From CAXPZW01 sp964221845 (lineage in GTDB: Bacteria > Bacteroidota > Bacteroidia > Flavobacteriales_D > Sanyastnellaceae): DNA of 64,000 nucleotides. The DNA lies in contig CAXPZW010000012.1 of the NCBI GenBank assembly GCA_964221845.1, positions 1 to 64,000 on the forward strand. The letters are read 5' to 3'. The position numbers and the translations under genes are program-made. Below the pieces are notes generated by a model. That model was not told where the DNA came from and did not search any database. It worked only from the letters and a program-made list of their open reading frames with translations. Positions 24,557 to 34,009 of this stretch are shown here, piece by piece. Every line of letters starts with the position of its first letter. The first letter of the stretch is position 1.

Positions 24557-25190
24557 ACTGGACCACCCATTCGCTGACCGGGTCGCCCGAGGCGGTTTCG
24601 GTCTGGTACATGGCCCCCAGTGAGCCGTAAAGGCGTTTGTCCAGTTTGCGCTTGAGCTTGAGGCGCGCTCGCAAATCGGTCAGCGCGAGCGATTCGGCGT
24701 GAGGCTCATGAAAGGCTTCCACACTGGCTGCAAGCCATGTGCGCTTGATCAGTTTGCATTCAGCTGTGAAGCGGTTGCGCCAGGTGAGGCTGCGGCTCAG
24801 GTCTCCGGTTTCGCGGCCCACACCAACTGGACGCCATTGGGCGCGGGTTTTCCAATCCACGTCCCATTCCCCAAAGGATTCTTGGATACGGAAGCCCAGT
24901 TGATAGCGGTGACGCCATTGCCAGTTTTCCAAATTGTAGCTGTTGCCCAGCCGGTAGGTGGCCTCCACACGAAAGCGGTTGGTCAGTTTGTAGGTGAGCC
25001 CCAGGTCGTGATTCCATGCCGAAAGAATGAGTCCGTCGTATCCGGTGCGCAACTGGGTTTTGAAGCTGGCATCAAGGTCTTTGGCCACTTTGGTGCCTAT
25101 CGTCAGGGCGTACCATTGGCCGTATTCGGTGCGTTGGGCATGGGATCCCAATCCCACCAGAAGTCCTATGATAAGCAGCACGTGGCGCAT
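24522..25190 (-). CDS. DUF2490 outer-membrane protein
   Basis: 222 residues. Signal peptide (RHVLLIIGLLVGLGSHA) followed by a run of amphipathic beta strands (YGQWYALTIGTKVAKDLDASF ... RFRVEATYRLGNSYN ... WRHRYQLGF) ending in an alternating pattern WVVQFSLQWEWKPKK. This is the DUF2490 pattern, a predicted small beta-barrel. It starts one base from the end of the lipoprotein gene upstream (25190), so the two are one unit. Function unknown. Confidence 0.85.
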   Translation of the reverse strand: MRHVLLIIGLLVGLGSHAQRTEYGQWYALTIGTKVAKDLDASFKTQLRTGYDGLILSAWNHDLGLTYKLTNRFRVEATYRLGNSYNLENWQWRHRYQLGFRIQESFGEWDVDWKTRAQWRPVGVGRETGDLSRSLTWRNRFTAECKLIKRTWLAASVEAFHEPHAESLALTDLRARLKLKRKLDKRLYGSLGAMYQTETASGDPVSEWVVQFSLQWEWKPKK

Positions 25191-25600
25191 CAGAAGCCCT
25201 CGTAGATGAAGACCTCACTCAAGTCGATCACTTGCTTGCGTTCGGTGATTTCAATGTCGCGCAAGATGGGCATGCGGTTGGGGTTGACCCCGTCTACCCC
25301 GGAGGTGTCGTCCGAGTAGATGTAGAGCGTGTAGTTGCCCTTGCGCAGGTTCTTGAATGCAAACGCGCCGGTGTAGTCGGTCCACACGCGGTCATCTGGC
25401 GAGGTGTTATCTCCGTAAACCAGAAAGACTTCCACATCGGCACCGGTGACGGTGTCTTGGATGGTGTTGGGGTTGGTGGGTACCAATCGGCGTTCGATCG
25501 AGACGGTGCCCTCGATGGACGCGCGTCCGCCTTCACCGGGGTATTTGGTGCACGCGGCCAGCACGACCACGAATGCAGCTAAAAGGAGGCCTGTTCGCAT
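25190..25600 (-). CDS. Small lipoprotein with a carboxypeptidase-regulatory-like beta-sandwich
   Basis: 136 residues from ATG 25600. Lipobox in MRTGLLLAAFVVVLAACTKYP. The rest is one Ig-like/CarboxypepD_reg-like module (ASIEGTVSIERRL ... TGAFAFKNLRKGNYTLYIYSDD ... ITERKQVIDLSEVFIYEGF). The longer start at 25621 overlaps a TACTTTTC that resembles a -7 element, so I prefer 25600. Followed directly by the DUF2490 gene; a shared envelope role is inferred from the coupling alone. Confidence 0.8.
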   Translation of the reverse strand: MRTGLLLAAFVVVLAACTKYPGEGGRASIEGTVSIERRLVPTNPNTIQDTVTGADVEVFLVYGDNTSPDDRVWTDYTGAFAFKNLRKGNYTLYIYSDDTSGVDGVNPNRMPILRDIEITERKQVIDLSEVFIYEGF

Positions 25601-25657
25601 GCTGGAAAAGTACGAACGCACAGGGATATCGCTGCGTGGTGACCCCGGGCGGCTTCG

Positions 25658-25665
25658 TATTTTTG
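25658..25665 (+). promoter_or_regulatory. -7 element of tdk-murF/alr
   Basis: TATTTTTG, perfect match, 21 bases before TTG 25687. It rules out starts further upstream. Confidence 0.6.
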
Positions 25666-25686
25666 AGGACCCAATCCGCGAAGACC

Positions 25687-26397
25687 TTGTTCGAACAATT
25701 GTCCCACCAGCCGGGAACGGGCTGGATTGAAGTGATCTGTGGATGCATGTTCTCGGGCAAAACCGAAGAACTCATCCGCCGCATGCGCCGTGCTGAATTT
25801 GCGCAGCAGGCCGTCGAGATCTTCAAGCCGCGGATGGAAACCCGGTACTCCGAAGACGAAGTGGTCAGCCACGACCGCCGCTCGATCCCCAGCACGCCCA
25901 TTCCGCATTCCTCGCAGCTTCCACTGCTCTCGGCAGGCATTGAGGTAGTGGGCATTGACGAGGCCCAATTCTTCGACGATGAGCTGCCCAACGTGTGCCA
26001 AACTTTGGCTGCCAATGGCACCCGCGTCATTGTGGCCGGCTTGGACCTGGACTACCTCGGGCGACCGTTTGGCCCCATGCCCCAACTGTTGGCCCTGGCT
26101 GAGCACGTGACCAAGGTGCACGCCATTTGCGTGAAAACCGGAGGCTTGGCCCACCACAGCTATCGCATTTCGGATTCGGACGCGCTGGTGGAGTTGGGCG
26201 AAACCGACCTGTACGTGCCCTTGTCCAGAGGTGCGTTTGTGGAAGCCATGGCCAACAAAAAGGCCGGCACCCATCAAGAGCAAGACCGCGCGTTTGCCCG
26301 CTTCATGTCTGACATGGAAGCCCGCCGCGAGGCCCTGCGCATCCTGCGCGAAGGGCGAGGTACCCAAGATTCTAATCCCAAGCTCCCCCTGTTCTGA
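25687..26397 (+). CDS. tdk: Thymidine kinase
   Basis: Salvages thymidine to dTMP. 236 residues if translation starts at TTG 25687, which gives LFEQLSHQPGTGWIEVICG, close to the usual Bacteroidota opening. The frame is open to 25573, but the promoter lies in between. P-loop GCMFSGKTEEL, the DEAQFF Walker B-like motif and the lasso region are present. The zinc-binding Cys cluster of other type II enzymes is reduced to one Cys (ICVKTGGLAHHSYR), which I believe is also seen in relatives. The stop overlaps the murF-alr ATG by one base (TGATG). Confidence 0.95.
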   Translation: MFEQLSHQPGTGWIEVICGCMFSGKTEELIRRMRRAEFAQQAVEIFKPRMETRYSEDEVVSHDRRSIPSTPIPHSSQLPLLSAGIEVVGIDEAQFFDDELPNVCQTLAANGTRVIVAGLDLDYLGRPFGPMPQLLALAEHVTKVHAICVKTGGLAHHSYRISDSDALVELGETDLYVPLSRGAFVEAMANKKAGTHQEQDRAFARFMSDMEARREALRILREGRGTQDSNPKLPLF

Positions 26398-28856
26398 TGC
26401 ACGTGGCCTACACCGCTGACCAATTGGCCCGATGGACCGGAGGCACCTGCTTTGGTCCCCAGGACGCCTCGTTTGCACGCCTGGCTGCCGATTCGCGCAA
26501 GCTGCATTTCCCGGGGGATACCCTGTTTGTGGCGCTCAAAGGCCCACGTCACGACGGACACGAATACACCCTGAGCGCGTATGAAGCAGGTGTACGCCTG
26601 TTTCTGACGCAGCACAAAATGGAATTGCCCGGCGACGCCACCCAGGTGGTGGTCACCGATTCTTTGCGTGGATTGCAAGCCCTGGCCGCAGCGCACCGCC
26701 ACCGTCACAAGTTGCCGGTGGTGGGCATCACCGGAAGCAATGGCAAAACGGTGGTCAAGGAATGGCTCAACTTGTTGCTTGCGGCGCATTTCTCGGTAGT
26801 ACGCAGTCCGCGCAGCTACAACTCCCAAGTGGGGGTGCCGCTGTCCATCTGGAACCTCGGTCCCAACCACGAAATGGCCCTGTTTGAAGCAGGCATCTCT
26901 CAACCCGGGGAAATGCAGGCTTTGGCCAACTTGATCGGCCCTTCGCACGTGGTGCTAACAAACGTCCGCGACGCCCACCTCGAACATTTTGTAGACCGCC
27001 AAGCCCTCGCCCGCGAAAAAGCCTTGCTCTGCGTCGACGCCCACACGGTGGTGTATTGCGCGGACTATCCCCATTGGAAGCGTGCGTTTGCGGACTTGGA
27101 CATTGTTCCTCCCCGCGCCTTGTCTTGGACCTTGCGGAACAACGAAGCACGCTGGTGCGTGAGCAAAGTGGCTCCGGGTCGTTACGCGCTGGTCTCCAAA
27201 GAGCGCACCGTCCACCTCGACCTGCCTGACGGCGACGAGGCTTCGTTGGAAAACGCCATCCATGCCGTGGTATTGAGCTTGGACTTGGGACTTGAACCCG
27301 CCATGCTCCAACCCGTCCTGCGCCGCTTGGATGCGGTTCCCATGCGCTTGGAATTGCTCGAAGGCAAACGTGATTGCACCTTGCTTTCAGACGTATACTC
27401 CTCTGATCCCGCCAGTTTGGAAATCGCACTGGACGCCTTGGAGCGCCACGCAGAAGACCGCCCGAAAGTGGCCGTACTCTCCGATATGGAGCAAACCGGC
27501 CAACCCCCGAAGGTCTGGGCTGAAGAGTTGAGCGACACCTTAGAAGAGCACGGCATCACCCACGTTTTGGGCGTAGGCCCCCAAATCACTGCCCATGCCG
27601 ATGCGTTTGCAGCGGAGGTACATGCCTATCCAGACACTGCTACACTCATCGCAGGTGGACGATTGGACCAGTTGCGCGGTGCCGCGGTGTTGATCAAAGG
27701 CAGCCGTAAACACGCCTTGGAAAAGGTCACCGCCGCCCTGTCGCGCCGCACCCACGACACGGTGCTTGAAGTGGACCTCACCGCCGCCGAGCACAACTAC
27801 CACTACTTCCGCAGCCGTGTAAAGCCAGCCGTGCGCATGATGGCTATGGTCAAGGCCTCTGGCTATGGCGCGGGTGCTGGTGAGCTCGCGCAACTGCTGG
27901 CCTTCAATCAGGTGGACTACCTCGCTGTGGCGTACGTGGATGAGGGTGTGATGCTGCGCCAAGCCGGCGTATCGGTCCCCATCATGGTGATGAACCCAGA
28001 GCGTTCCGCGCTCGACGCCATGCTCCAACACCGTTTGGAACCCGAAGTGTACTCTTGGAACACCTTGGAAGGCGTCTTGGCCGCCTTGGAAGAACGTCCG
28101 CAAGAAACCCCACTGTCCATCCACATCAAACTTGACACGGGCATGCACCGCTTGGGCTTTGAGCCGGAAGACTTGGAGCAATTGGGTGCCCGTTTAGCAC
28201 AAACCCCGCACCTGCGCGTAGCTACGGCCTTTACGCACCTCAGTGCCGCGGATGACCCCAACGCCACAGACTGGTCTTTGCAGCAGCTGGACCGTTTTCA
28301 GGCCTCATACGACCGCCTGGTTGCAACATTGGGATACCGCCCATTGCGTCACGCCCTCAACACCGCCGGGATGCTCACCTTGGATGAGCAGTACCAATTC
28401 GACATGGTACGCTTGGGCATTGGACTGTACGGCGTGTCGCCTGTGGAGCACGCCCGCAAAGACCTGTTGCCGGTCAACACCTTGCGCACGGTCATCTCTC
28501 AAGTCAAAACCCTGCCCGCCGGAGAACCCGTCGGGTACGGACGCAGCCACGTGGCTGCCCATCCGCAACAAGTGGCCACACTGCCCTTGGGCTATGCCGA
28601 TGGCCTGCCCCGCGCACTGAGCAACGGAATAGGTGAGGTGTGGATTGCCGGCCAGCGCTGCAAGATCCTTGGACGCGTCTGCATGGACATGACCATGGTG
28701 GATGTCACCGGGTTGGAGGTCCAAGAAGGAGATGAAGTGGAAGTGTTTGGACGCCATTTGCCGGTGGAAGAAGTGGCTGCTGCTGCGGGAACGATTTCCT
28801 ATGAGATTTTGGCTGCCATTCCACAGCGTGTGCGCCGGGTGTACGTGCAAGATTAA
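26397..28856 (+). CDS. Bifunctional MurF (UDP-MurNAc-tripeptide D-Ala-D-Ala ligase)/alanine racemase fusion
   Basis: 819 residues. The N-terminal half is MurF-like: SRKLHFPGDTLFVALKG, ATP loop GITGSNGKTVVKEWL, SYNSQVGVPLSIWNL and LTNVRDAHLEHF. It would add D-Ala-D-Ala to the peptidoglycan precursor. The C-terminal half (from ~residue 455) is an alanine racemase: EVDLTAAEHNYHYF, PLP lysine in MVKASGYGAGA (~residue 486), KLDTGMHRLGF, VRLGIGLYG and the catalytic Tyr region VGYGRSHVA. It therefore couples D-Ala production to its use, a fusion known from Bacteroidota. MurF lacks the usual DGY/HxxAHL-type variants I can check, so activity of each half is inferred from motifs. Confidence 0.95.
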   Translation: MHVAYTADQLARWTGGTCFGPQDASFARLAADSRKLHFPGDTLFVALKGPRHDGHEYTLSAYEAGVRLFLTQHKMELPGDATQVVVTDSLRGLQALAAAHRHRHKLPVVGITGSNGKTVVKEWLNLLLAAHFSVVRSPRSYNSQVGVPLSIWNLGPNHEMALFEAGISQPGEMQALANLIGPSHVVLTNVRDAHLEHFVDRQALAREKALLCVDAHTVVYCADYPHWKRAFADLDIVPPRALSWTLRNNEARWCVSKVAPGRYALVSKERTVHLDLPDGDEASLENAIHAVVLSLDLGLEPAMLQPVLRRLDAVPMRLELLEGKRDCTLLSDVYSSDPASLEIALDALERHAEDRPKVAVLSDMEQTGQPPKVWAEELSDTLEEHGITHVLGVGPQITAHADAFAAEVHAYPDTATLIAGGRLDQLRGAAVLIKGSRKHALEKVTAALSRRTHDTVLEVDLTAAEHNYHYFRSRVKPAVRMMAMVKASGYGAGAGELAQLLAFNQVDYLAVAYVDEGVMLRQAGVSVPIMVMNPERSALDAMLQHRLEPEVYSWNTLEGVLAALEERPQETPLSIHIKLDTGMHRLGFEPEDLEQLGARLAQTPHLRVATAFTHLSAADDPNATDWSLQQLDRFQASYDRLVATLGYRPLRHALNTAGMLTLDEQYQFDMVRLGIGLYGVSPVEHARKDLLPVNTLRTVISQVKTLPAGEPVGYGRSHVAAHPQQVATLPLGYADGLPRALSNGIGEVWIAGQRCKILGRVCMDMTMVDVTGLEVQEGDEVEVFGRHLPVEEVAAAAGTISYEILAAIPQRVRRVYVQD

Positions 28857-28860
28857 TCCT

Positions 28861-29013
28861 GCCGCGCAGGTTCCCGCCCGTGGGCTGCCGGCCCTGCCGC
28901 CACCGCCTCTTTCCAGCGACCGTACGCAAGCTCCCAATCCCAACACTCCCTTCCAAACCACCCCCCGTTTCACTTTGTGGATGGTCGGTTTCACTTGGTG
29001 AATGCCCTTGACA
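28861..29013 (-). repeat. Dispersed repeat, copy B
   Basis: The reverse complement of this stretch matches copy A at 12061-12229 over its whole length: TGTCAAGGGCATTCAC at one end, ACAAAGTGAAACGGGG, TTGGAAG, a variable centre, and the nearly identical GC-rich core GGCAGGGCCGGCAGCCCACG at the other end. It is about 16 bases shorter, with a gap in the G-rich part. It begins four bases after the murF-alr stop and is followed by a terminator of the opposite operon. Confidence 0.7.
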
Positions 29014-29023
29014 ACCGGACACG

Positions 29024-29056
29024 AAAAAACCCCCAGCCGTTGCCAGGGGTTTCTTC
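29024..29056 (-). terminator. Terminator of the RND efflux operon
   Basis: On the minus strand GAAACCCC pairs with GGGGTTTT across a 12-base loop, ending in TTTTTTC, about 50 bases after the stop at 29103. The stem could also work on the plus strand for murF-alr. Confidence 0.7.
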
Positions 29057-29102
29057 AAACTAATAAACCTTAACCAAACGGGCAGAACGCCCGAAAGCTT
29101 CT

Positions 29103-32100
29103 TTATACCGTTGCAGCAGCCAGTTTACGGGCCGTGCGTTTGTGTTTGATCTTATTGAGGATGAGGTACATCACAGGAACAATCACCAGGGTCAGGAACG
29201 TGGCGAACGTCAACCCAAAAATGATGGTGTAACTCATGGGACCCCAAAACATCACGTTGTCTCCGCCCACATAAACGTTGGGCTCGTAGGTATTAACCAT
29301 GGACACAAAGTCGATGTTCAGTCCAATTGCCAGCGGGAGCAAGCCCAACACGGTGGTGATGGCCGTCAGCAGTACTGGACGCAGACGGGTTTTGCCGCCC
29401 TCTACGATGCAGTTGACCACTTCGTCAAACGGCAGTTGTTCGTTTTCGCCCAGGCCGAGTTCGTCCTTGCGGCGTTTGCGCAGCAGGTTCGTGTAGTCTA
29501 TGAGTACGATGGCGTTGTTTACCACCACTCCGGCCAGGGAGATGATGCCGATCATGGTCATGATGATCACGAACTCCATGTTGAAGATCACAAGTCCCAG
29601 CAGTACCCCAATCAATGAGAAGAGTACCGCAAACATGATGATCGCTGGTGTAGAGGCCGAGTTGAATTGCGCCACGATAATCAAGAAGATCAGGAAGACG
29701 GCTATGAGCAGGGCGGTCGACAAGAAGGCCATTTCCTTGGCTTGTTCTTCTTGCTGGCCGGTGAAGCTCCACTTGACTTCTTCGGGCATCTCGAAGGTGG
29801 CCAACTCGCCTTTAATGGCGGCCACTACTTCGTTGGCGTTGTAGCCGTCGAGCACGTTCGATGAAATGGTGATCACACGCGTCAGGTCCTTGCGCTTGAT
29901 GGCCGAGAACGTCTTGGCGTTTTCGGTGGTGGCAATCGCCGAGATGGGCACCTGCTTGATGCGGCCGTTTGACGGATCGCGGAAGGTGATGCGCTGGTCC
30001 AAAAGGGCGTCCAGGTCGTTGCGGGTCTCTTCCTGGAAGCGGATGTTGATGGGGTATTCGTCCTCATCCAGCTTGTAGCTCGAGATCTCGCGACCAAAGA
30101 GTGCAGTACGCAGGGCGCTACCGATTTGCGCGGTGCTCAGGCCAAACATCTTGGCTTTTTCCTTGTCGATGATCACCGGCAATTCGGGCTTTTCCTTGTT
30201 CACGTCGAGCTTGAGCTCTTCGATGCCGCCGATGTTTTTGTCGTCGATGAACTCCTTCATCTGCTCGGCCAGGATCATGACCTTGTCGTAGTCGTCGCCG
30301 CTGACCTCGATGTTGATCGGGGCACCTTGAGGCGGGCCGGCTTCGTTTTTCGATACCACAATCTCTGCGTCAGGGTAAGCCGCCAGGCGGTCGCGCAGGG
30401 CGTTGAGGATGTCGGTGGTGGTCAGCTCACCGCGCTCTTGGAACTTCACAAACGACAGGGTCACACGCGCCTTGTTGGGGGTGTTGCCCAGTGAAGGCCC
30501 TTGTGCAGGGTCGCTGGTACCGTTGCCCACCTGGCCAATCAGCGAGGTGATCATGTACGAGAGCGAATCGCGGCTGTCTTCTTGGAAACGCTCCTCGGCC
30601 ATGGTCGCCATCACAATCTCCTCGATGTCCGACGAAATGCGGTCGGTGGCATCGATGTCGGTACCAACGGGCTTTTCGATGTAGATGTTGAGGTATTGCG
30701 GCTCGTTGTCCGGGAAGAAGAGCACCTTCGGTTGCTTGGCGCCCACAATCGCGAACGAGGCAAACAGCAAGAAGATCATCCCCACAAAAATCCACGCAGG
30801 ACGGCGTCCTTTGAGCATGGTCTTGAGCACGCCTTCGTACCAGCGCTCCAGTACGGGGAGGAACCCTTCTTGGAAGCGTTTTGACGCGGGCGTCAGGCCG
30901 TACGTATTGAGCAGTCCGAGTACCCCAAAGATCAGGGCCAGGTTGCCCAACCAGAGTACCGGAGCTTCGCCTTCGCTGCCGAAGTACATCAGGGTGAAGA
31001 TCACACCGATGCCAATCATGATCAGCGAGTTGCGGTTGCTTTTGCGCTTGTTGACCGGTGCGTCGCCCATCTTCATGAAGAGCGAGGTAAGCATCGGGTT
31101 GATCACCAATGCCACAAAGAGCGACGAGCCCAGTACAATCATGAGGGTGATGGGCAGGTACTTCATGAACTCACCCATCAGTCCCGGCCAGATGGCCAAC
31201 GGAATGAACGCCGCCAGTGTGGTTGCGGTCGAGGCAATGATGGGCCAGGCCACCTCGCCCACGCCGTTTTTGGACGCGTCTTTGGGACTGTAGCCTTCAT
31301 CGCGAAGCCTGTAGATGTTCTCCACGACCACAATCCCATTGTCCACCAGCATCCCGAGTGCAAGTACCAGCGAGAAGAGCACCATCACGTTCAAGGTGAT
31401 ACCCATGGCTCCGAGGATCATGAAGCTCATGAACATCGAAAGTGGAATCGCCACACCCACAAACAGTGCGTTTCGCAGGCCTAGGAAAAACAGCAGTACG
31501 CCAACTACCAGCAGTACCCCAAAGATGATCGAGTTTTCGAGCTCGCTAACTTGGGTGCGGGTTTGGTCAGACTGGTCCTGGGTGATGGTCAGGGTCAGGT
31601 TCTCAGGCAGGTCCGAGCGCTGGGCTTTGTCCACGATGGCGTTGATGGCCGCCGAGGCTTCCAGCAGGTTTTCACCGGCGCGCTTGAACACGTTGAGGCT
31701 CACTACAGGCTGCAGGTATTCGCGGGCGTAGCTCTCCTTTTCTTTCTCCTGGAAGTTGACCGTGGCCACCTCGCGCAGGTAGATGTTGTTCTGGTTCTCG
31801 CTCTTGACGATCACGTCTTCGATGTCTTCCATGTTCTGGAATTCACCCACCACACGTACCGAGCGCTTGATGTCGCCTACGGCCAGGTCACCCCCAGAGA
31901 TGGTCATGTTCGACTGCGAGATTGCTCCTGCAATGTCGTCCATGCTCACCTGGCGCGCTTCCATGGCCAAGTGGTCGAGCTCGATGCTCACCTCGCGGTC
32001 CATGATGCCCGAGATGTCCACCTTGGAAATCTGCGGCAGCTCTTCGATGCGTTCTTCCAGCAGCTCGGCGTAGTCCTCGAGTTCCTCCAGCGAGTAATCG

Positions 32101-32594
32101 CCCGAAAGGTTGATGTTGAGGGCTGCCTGCAGCTCCGAGAAGTTCAACTCAAAGATGTTGGGGTCTGCGGGCAGGTCGTCCGGCCACTCGGGGTCGGCCT
32201 TCACCAAGTCCACCTTGTCCTTCACCTTGCGCAGCGCCTCCGAAGGGCTCACATCAAAATCGAATTTGATGTCTACTGTAGCGTAGCCTTGGGTGGAGGT
32301 TGAGATGATCTCGTCGATGCCGGTGATGGTGTTGATCTCCTTCTCCAGCGGTCGGGTGATGAGTTTCTCCATGTCCTCCGGCGAGTTGCCCGGGTAGGCC
32401 ACCCCCACGTAAATCTCGGGGATGATGACCTCTGGGAAGCTCTCCTTGGGCAGGGTGGAATACGCCGTCAATCCTGCAATCACGATGATGGCGGTGATGA
32501 CCCACACGGTCATCTTGTTGTCCACCGCCCAGTTCGACAAGGCAAACTCCTTGCGGTGCTGGACTTCTTTGTATTGGTTCTTTTGTTGCTCCAT
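29103..32594 (-). CDS. RND-family efflux pump inner-membrane permease (AcrB/HAE1 type)
   Basis: 1163 residues. N-terminal helix WAVDNKMTVWVITAIIVIAGLTAYSTLPKE, porter-domain sequence VAYPGNSPEDMEKLITRPLE, and the transmembrane segment with LALGMLVDNGIVVVENIYRLRDEG that carries the conserved acidic proton-relay residue. The second half has the matching LAGVVVNNAIVLIDYTN. It uses the proton gradient to expel hydrophobic compounds through a TolC-like channel. An unusual feature is a stretch of ~80 residues in the middle (KRKSNRNSLIMIGIGVIFTLMYFGSEGEAP) that adds hydrophobic segments before the central repeat. It is the last gene of the tetR-tolC-MFP-RND operon. Substrate unknown. Confidence 0.95.
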   Translation of the reverse strand: MEQQKNQYKEVQHRKEFALSNWAVDNKMTVWVITAIIVIAGLTAYSTLPKESFPEVIIPEIYVGVAYPGNSPEDMEKLITRPLEKEINTITGIDEIISTSTQGYATVDIKFDFDVSPSEALRKVKDKVDLVKADPEWPDDLPADPNIFELNFSELQAALNINLSGDYSLEELEDYAELLEERIEELPQISKVDISGIMDREVSIELDHLAMEARQVSMDDIAGAISQSNMTISGGDLAVGDIKRSVRVVGEFQNMEDIEDVIVKSENQNNIYLREVATVNFQEKEKESYAREYLQPVVSLNVFKRAGENLLEASAAINAIVDKAQRSDLPENLTLTITQDQSDQTRTQVSELENSIIFGVLLVVGVLLFFLGLRNALFVGVAIPLSMFMSFMILGAMGITLNVMVLFSLVLALGMLVDNGIVVVENIYRLRDEGYSPKDASKNGVGEVAWPIIASTATTLAAFIPLAIWPGLMGEFMKYLPITLMIVLGSSLFVALVINPMLTSLFMKMGDAPVNKRKSNRNSLIMIGIGVIFTLMYFGSEGEAPVLWLGNLALIFGVLGLLNTYGLTPASKRFQEGFLPVLERWYEGVLKTMLKGRRPAWIFVGMIFLLFASFAIVGAKQPKVLFFPDNEPQYLNIYIEKPVGTDIDATDRISSDIEEIVMATMAEERFQEDSRDSLSYMITSLIGQVGNGTSDPAQGPSLGNTPNKARVTLSFVKFQERGELTTTDILNALRDRLAAYPDAEIVVSKNEAGPPQGAPINIEVSGDDYDKVMILAEQMKEFIDDKNIGGIEELKLDVNKEKPELPVIIDKEKAKMFGLSTAQIGSALRTALFGREISSYKLDEDEYPINIRFQEETRNDLDALLDQRITFRDPSNGRIKQVPISAIATTENAKTFSAIKRKDLTRVITISSNVLDGYNANEVVAAIKGELATFEMPEEVKWSFTGQQEEQAKEMAFLSTALLIAVFLIFLIIVAQFNSASTPAIIMFAVLFSLIGVLLGLVIFNMEFVIIMTMIGIISLAGVVVNNAIVLIDYTNLLRKRRKDELGLGENEQLPFDEVVNCIVEGGKTRLRPVLLTAITTVLGLLPLAIGLNIDFVSMVNTYEPNVYVGGDNVMFWGPMSYTIIFGLTFATFLTLVIVPVMYLILNKIKHKRTARKLAAATV

Positions 32595-32606
32595 GGGAGG
32601 TCCGGA

Positions 32607-33992
32607 TTAGCGTGCGCTTACCGCAACAGGTTCTTCGGCGTTCATGACTTTCACCAGGTCGCCGTTTTTCACTTTGCGTACCCCGCGGTCGATGATGTGC
32701 TCACCGGCTTGGAGGCCGCTCACAATCAAGGTCATGTCGTTGTAAGACGGGCCGGTTTGGATGATGCGGCGCGCCACACGGTGACGCTCAGGGTTGGGCG
32801 TTTCTTCCAAGACCCACACGTAGCTGTCGCCGGCGGCGTTCTCCAGTACCATGTCTGCGGGCAGTACTACCGATGCAGAGTCGGTGCTGAATTCGTTCAC
32901 CAACAGCTCGGTCACCAGATTGGGGATGAGGTCGGTGCGCTTTTGGTCAAAGTCCACGCGTACGCTAAAGGTGCGGTTGTCGGGCTTGATGTAAGCACCC
33001 ACGCGGCTTACGTGAGCAGCAATAGGCTCGCCGCCGTTGACGCCTTGGACGTTCACCAGTACTTCGTCGTTGACCTGCACTTGGCCAAAGTGCTTTTCAG
33101 ACACGTCGGCTTGCACGTAGAGGTTCCCGAGGTTCACCACGCGTGCCACTGGCATGCCTGGAGAGGCCATCTCGCCCACCTTCGGGGTGATTTCATCGAG
33201 TACACCGGCAAACGGTGCACGTACGGTGCCCTTGCTGCGCTGCTCTTTGAGTGTGGCGAGGCTGTTCTCGAGCGATTCCTTGCGGTTTTTGGCCTCGAGG
33301 TACTGCACCTCAGAACCGATGTTTTGGTCCCAGAGGTTCTTTTGGCGGATGTAGAGGTCCTCGGCGAGTGCGAGGCTGGTTTCTACCTCTGCAATTTGCT
33401 TGGCCACAATCTCGGTGTCGATCACCATCAGGGCTTGGCCTTTGCTCACGCGCTGGCCTTCACGCACCGGGATGCTCTTGATCACTCCTTGGTATTCGGG
33501 GAACACCAGGGCGTTTTTCTCGGCCTCCAGATTGCCCTGCACGCGGAAGTAATCTTTGAACACCTGGGTGCCCACAGCAACGTAGCTCACCTCAGGGGTC
33601 AAGCGGGTGGTGTCGATTTCGATGAGCTTCTCGTCCATCTTGCCGAGCATGGCGGCAAGCTTGTCGGACACTTGTTTCATGGCGGCTTTGCGCGCGTTGA
33701 GGAAGTCCATTTCCTCTTCGATCAGTGTGCGCTTGACGTCGGCGAGTTCCTTCTTGGCGGTTGCGTACTCGTTCGAGCGGCGATCCATGGCCTGAAGGGC
33801 CTTTTGCTGGTCGAACATGGCCTGCTCACGCTCGGCAAATTGAGCGTTGAAGGCCGACCAGGTTTGCTGGTCCAGAGAGTCGAGTCGGTCGAGTCCCGCT
33901 TGGAGTTGTGCGGGGTCCAATTCGGCCGGGCCGGTTGGGGCGCTGCAAGCTGCAAGCACCACTACGGCGAAGATTAAGGCAATGCGGTTCAT
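32607..33992 (-). CDS. RND efflux periplasmic adaptor (membrane fusion protein), lipoprotein
   Basis: 461 residues. Lipobox IALIFAVVVLAACSAP. A long coiled-coil N-terminal region (LQAGLDRLDSLDQQ ... KKELADVKRTLIEEEMDFLNARKAAMKQ) precedes the barrel-sandwich hybrid (VFPEYQGVIKSIPVREGQRVSKGQALMV), the helical hairpin, and the beta-barrel and membrane-proximal domains. The extra ~100-residue coiled coil before the lipoyl domain is longer than in E. coli AcrA. It links the RND pump to TolC. The spacing of 12 bases to the pump gene and 17 to tolC indicates one operon. Confidence 0.95.
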   Translation of the reverse strand: MNRIALIFAVVVLAACSAPTGPAELDPAQLQAGLDRLDSLDQQTWSAFNAQFAEREQAMFDQQKALQAMDRRSNEYATAKKELADVKRTLIEEEMDFLNARKAAMKQVSDKLAAMLGKMDEKLIEIDTTRLTPEVSYVAVGTQVFKDYFRVQGNLEAEKNALVFPEYQGVIKSIPVREGQRVSKGQALMVIDTEIVAKQIAEVETSLALAEDLYIRQKNLWDQNIGSEVQYLEAKNRKESLENSLATLKEQRSKGTVRAPFAGVLDEITPKVGEMASPGMPVARVVNLGNLYVQADVSEKHFGQVQVNDEVLVNVQGVNGGEPIAAHVSRVGAYIKPDNRTFSVRVDFDQKRTDLIPNLVTELLVNEFSTDSASVVLPADMVLENAAGDSYVWVLEETPNPERHRVARRIIQTGPSYNDMTLIVSGLQAGEHIIDRGVRKVKNGDLVKVMNAEEPVAVSAR

Positions 33993-34009
33993 ATCTGAGA
34001 GGATCGGTG

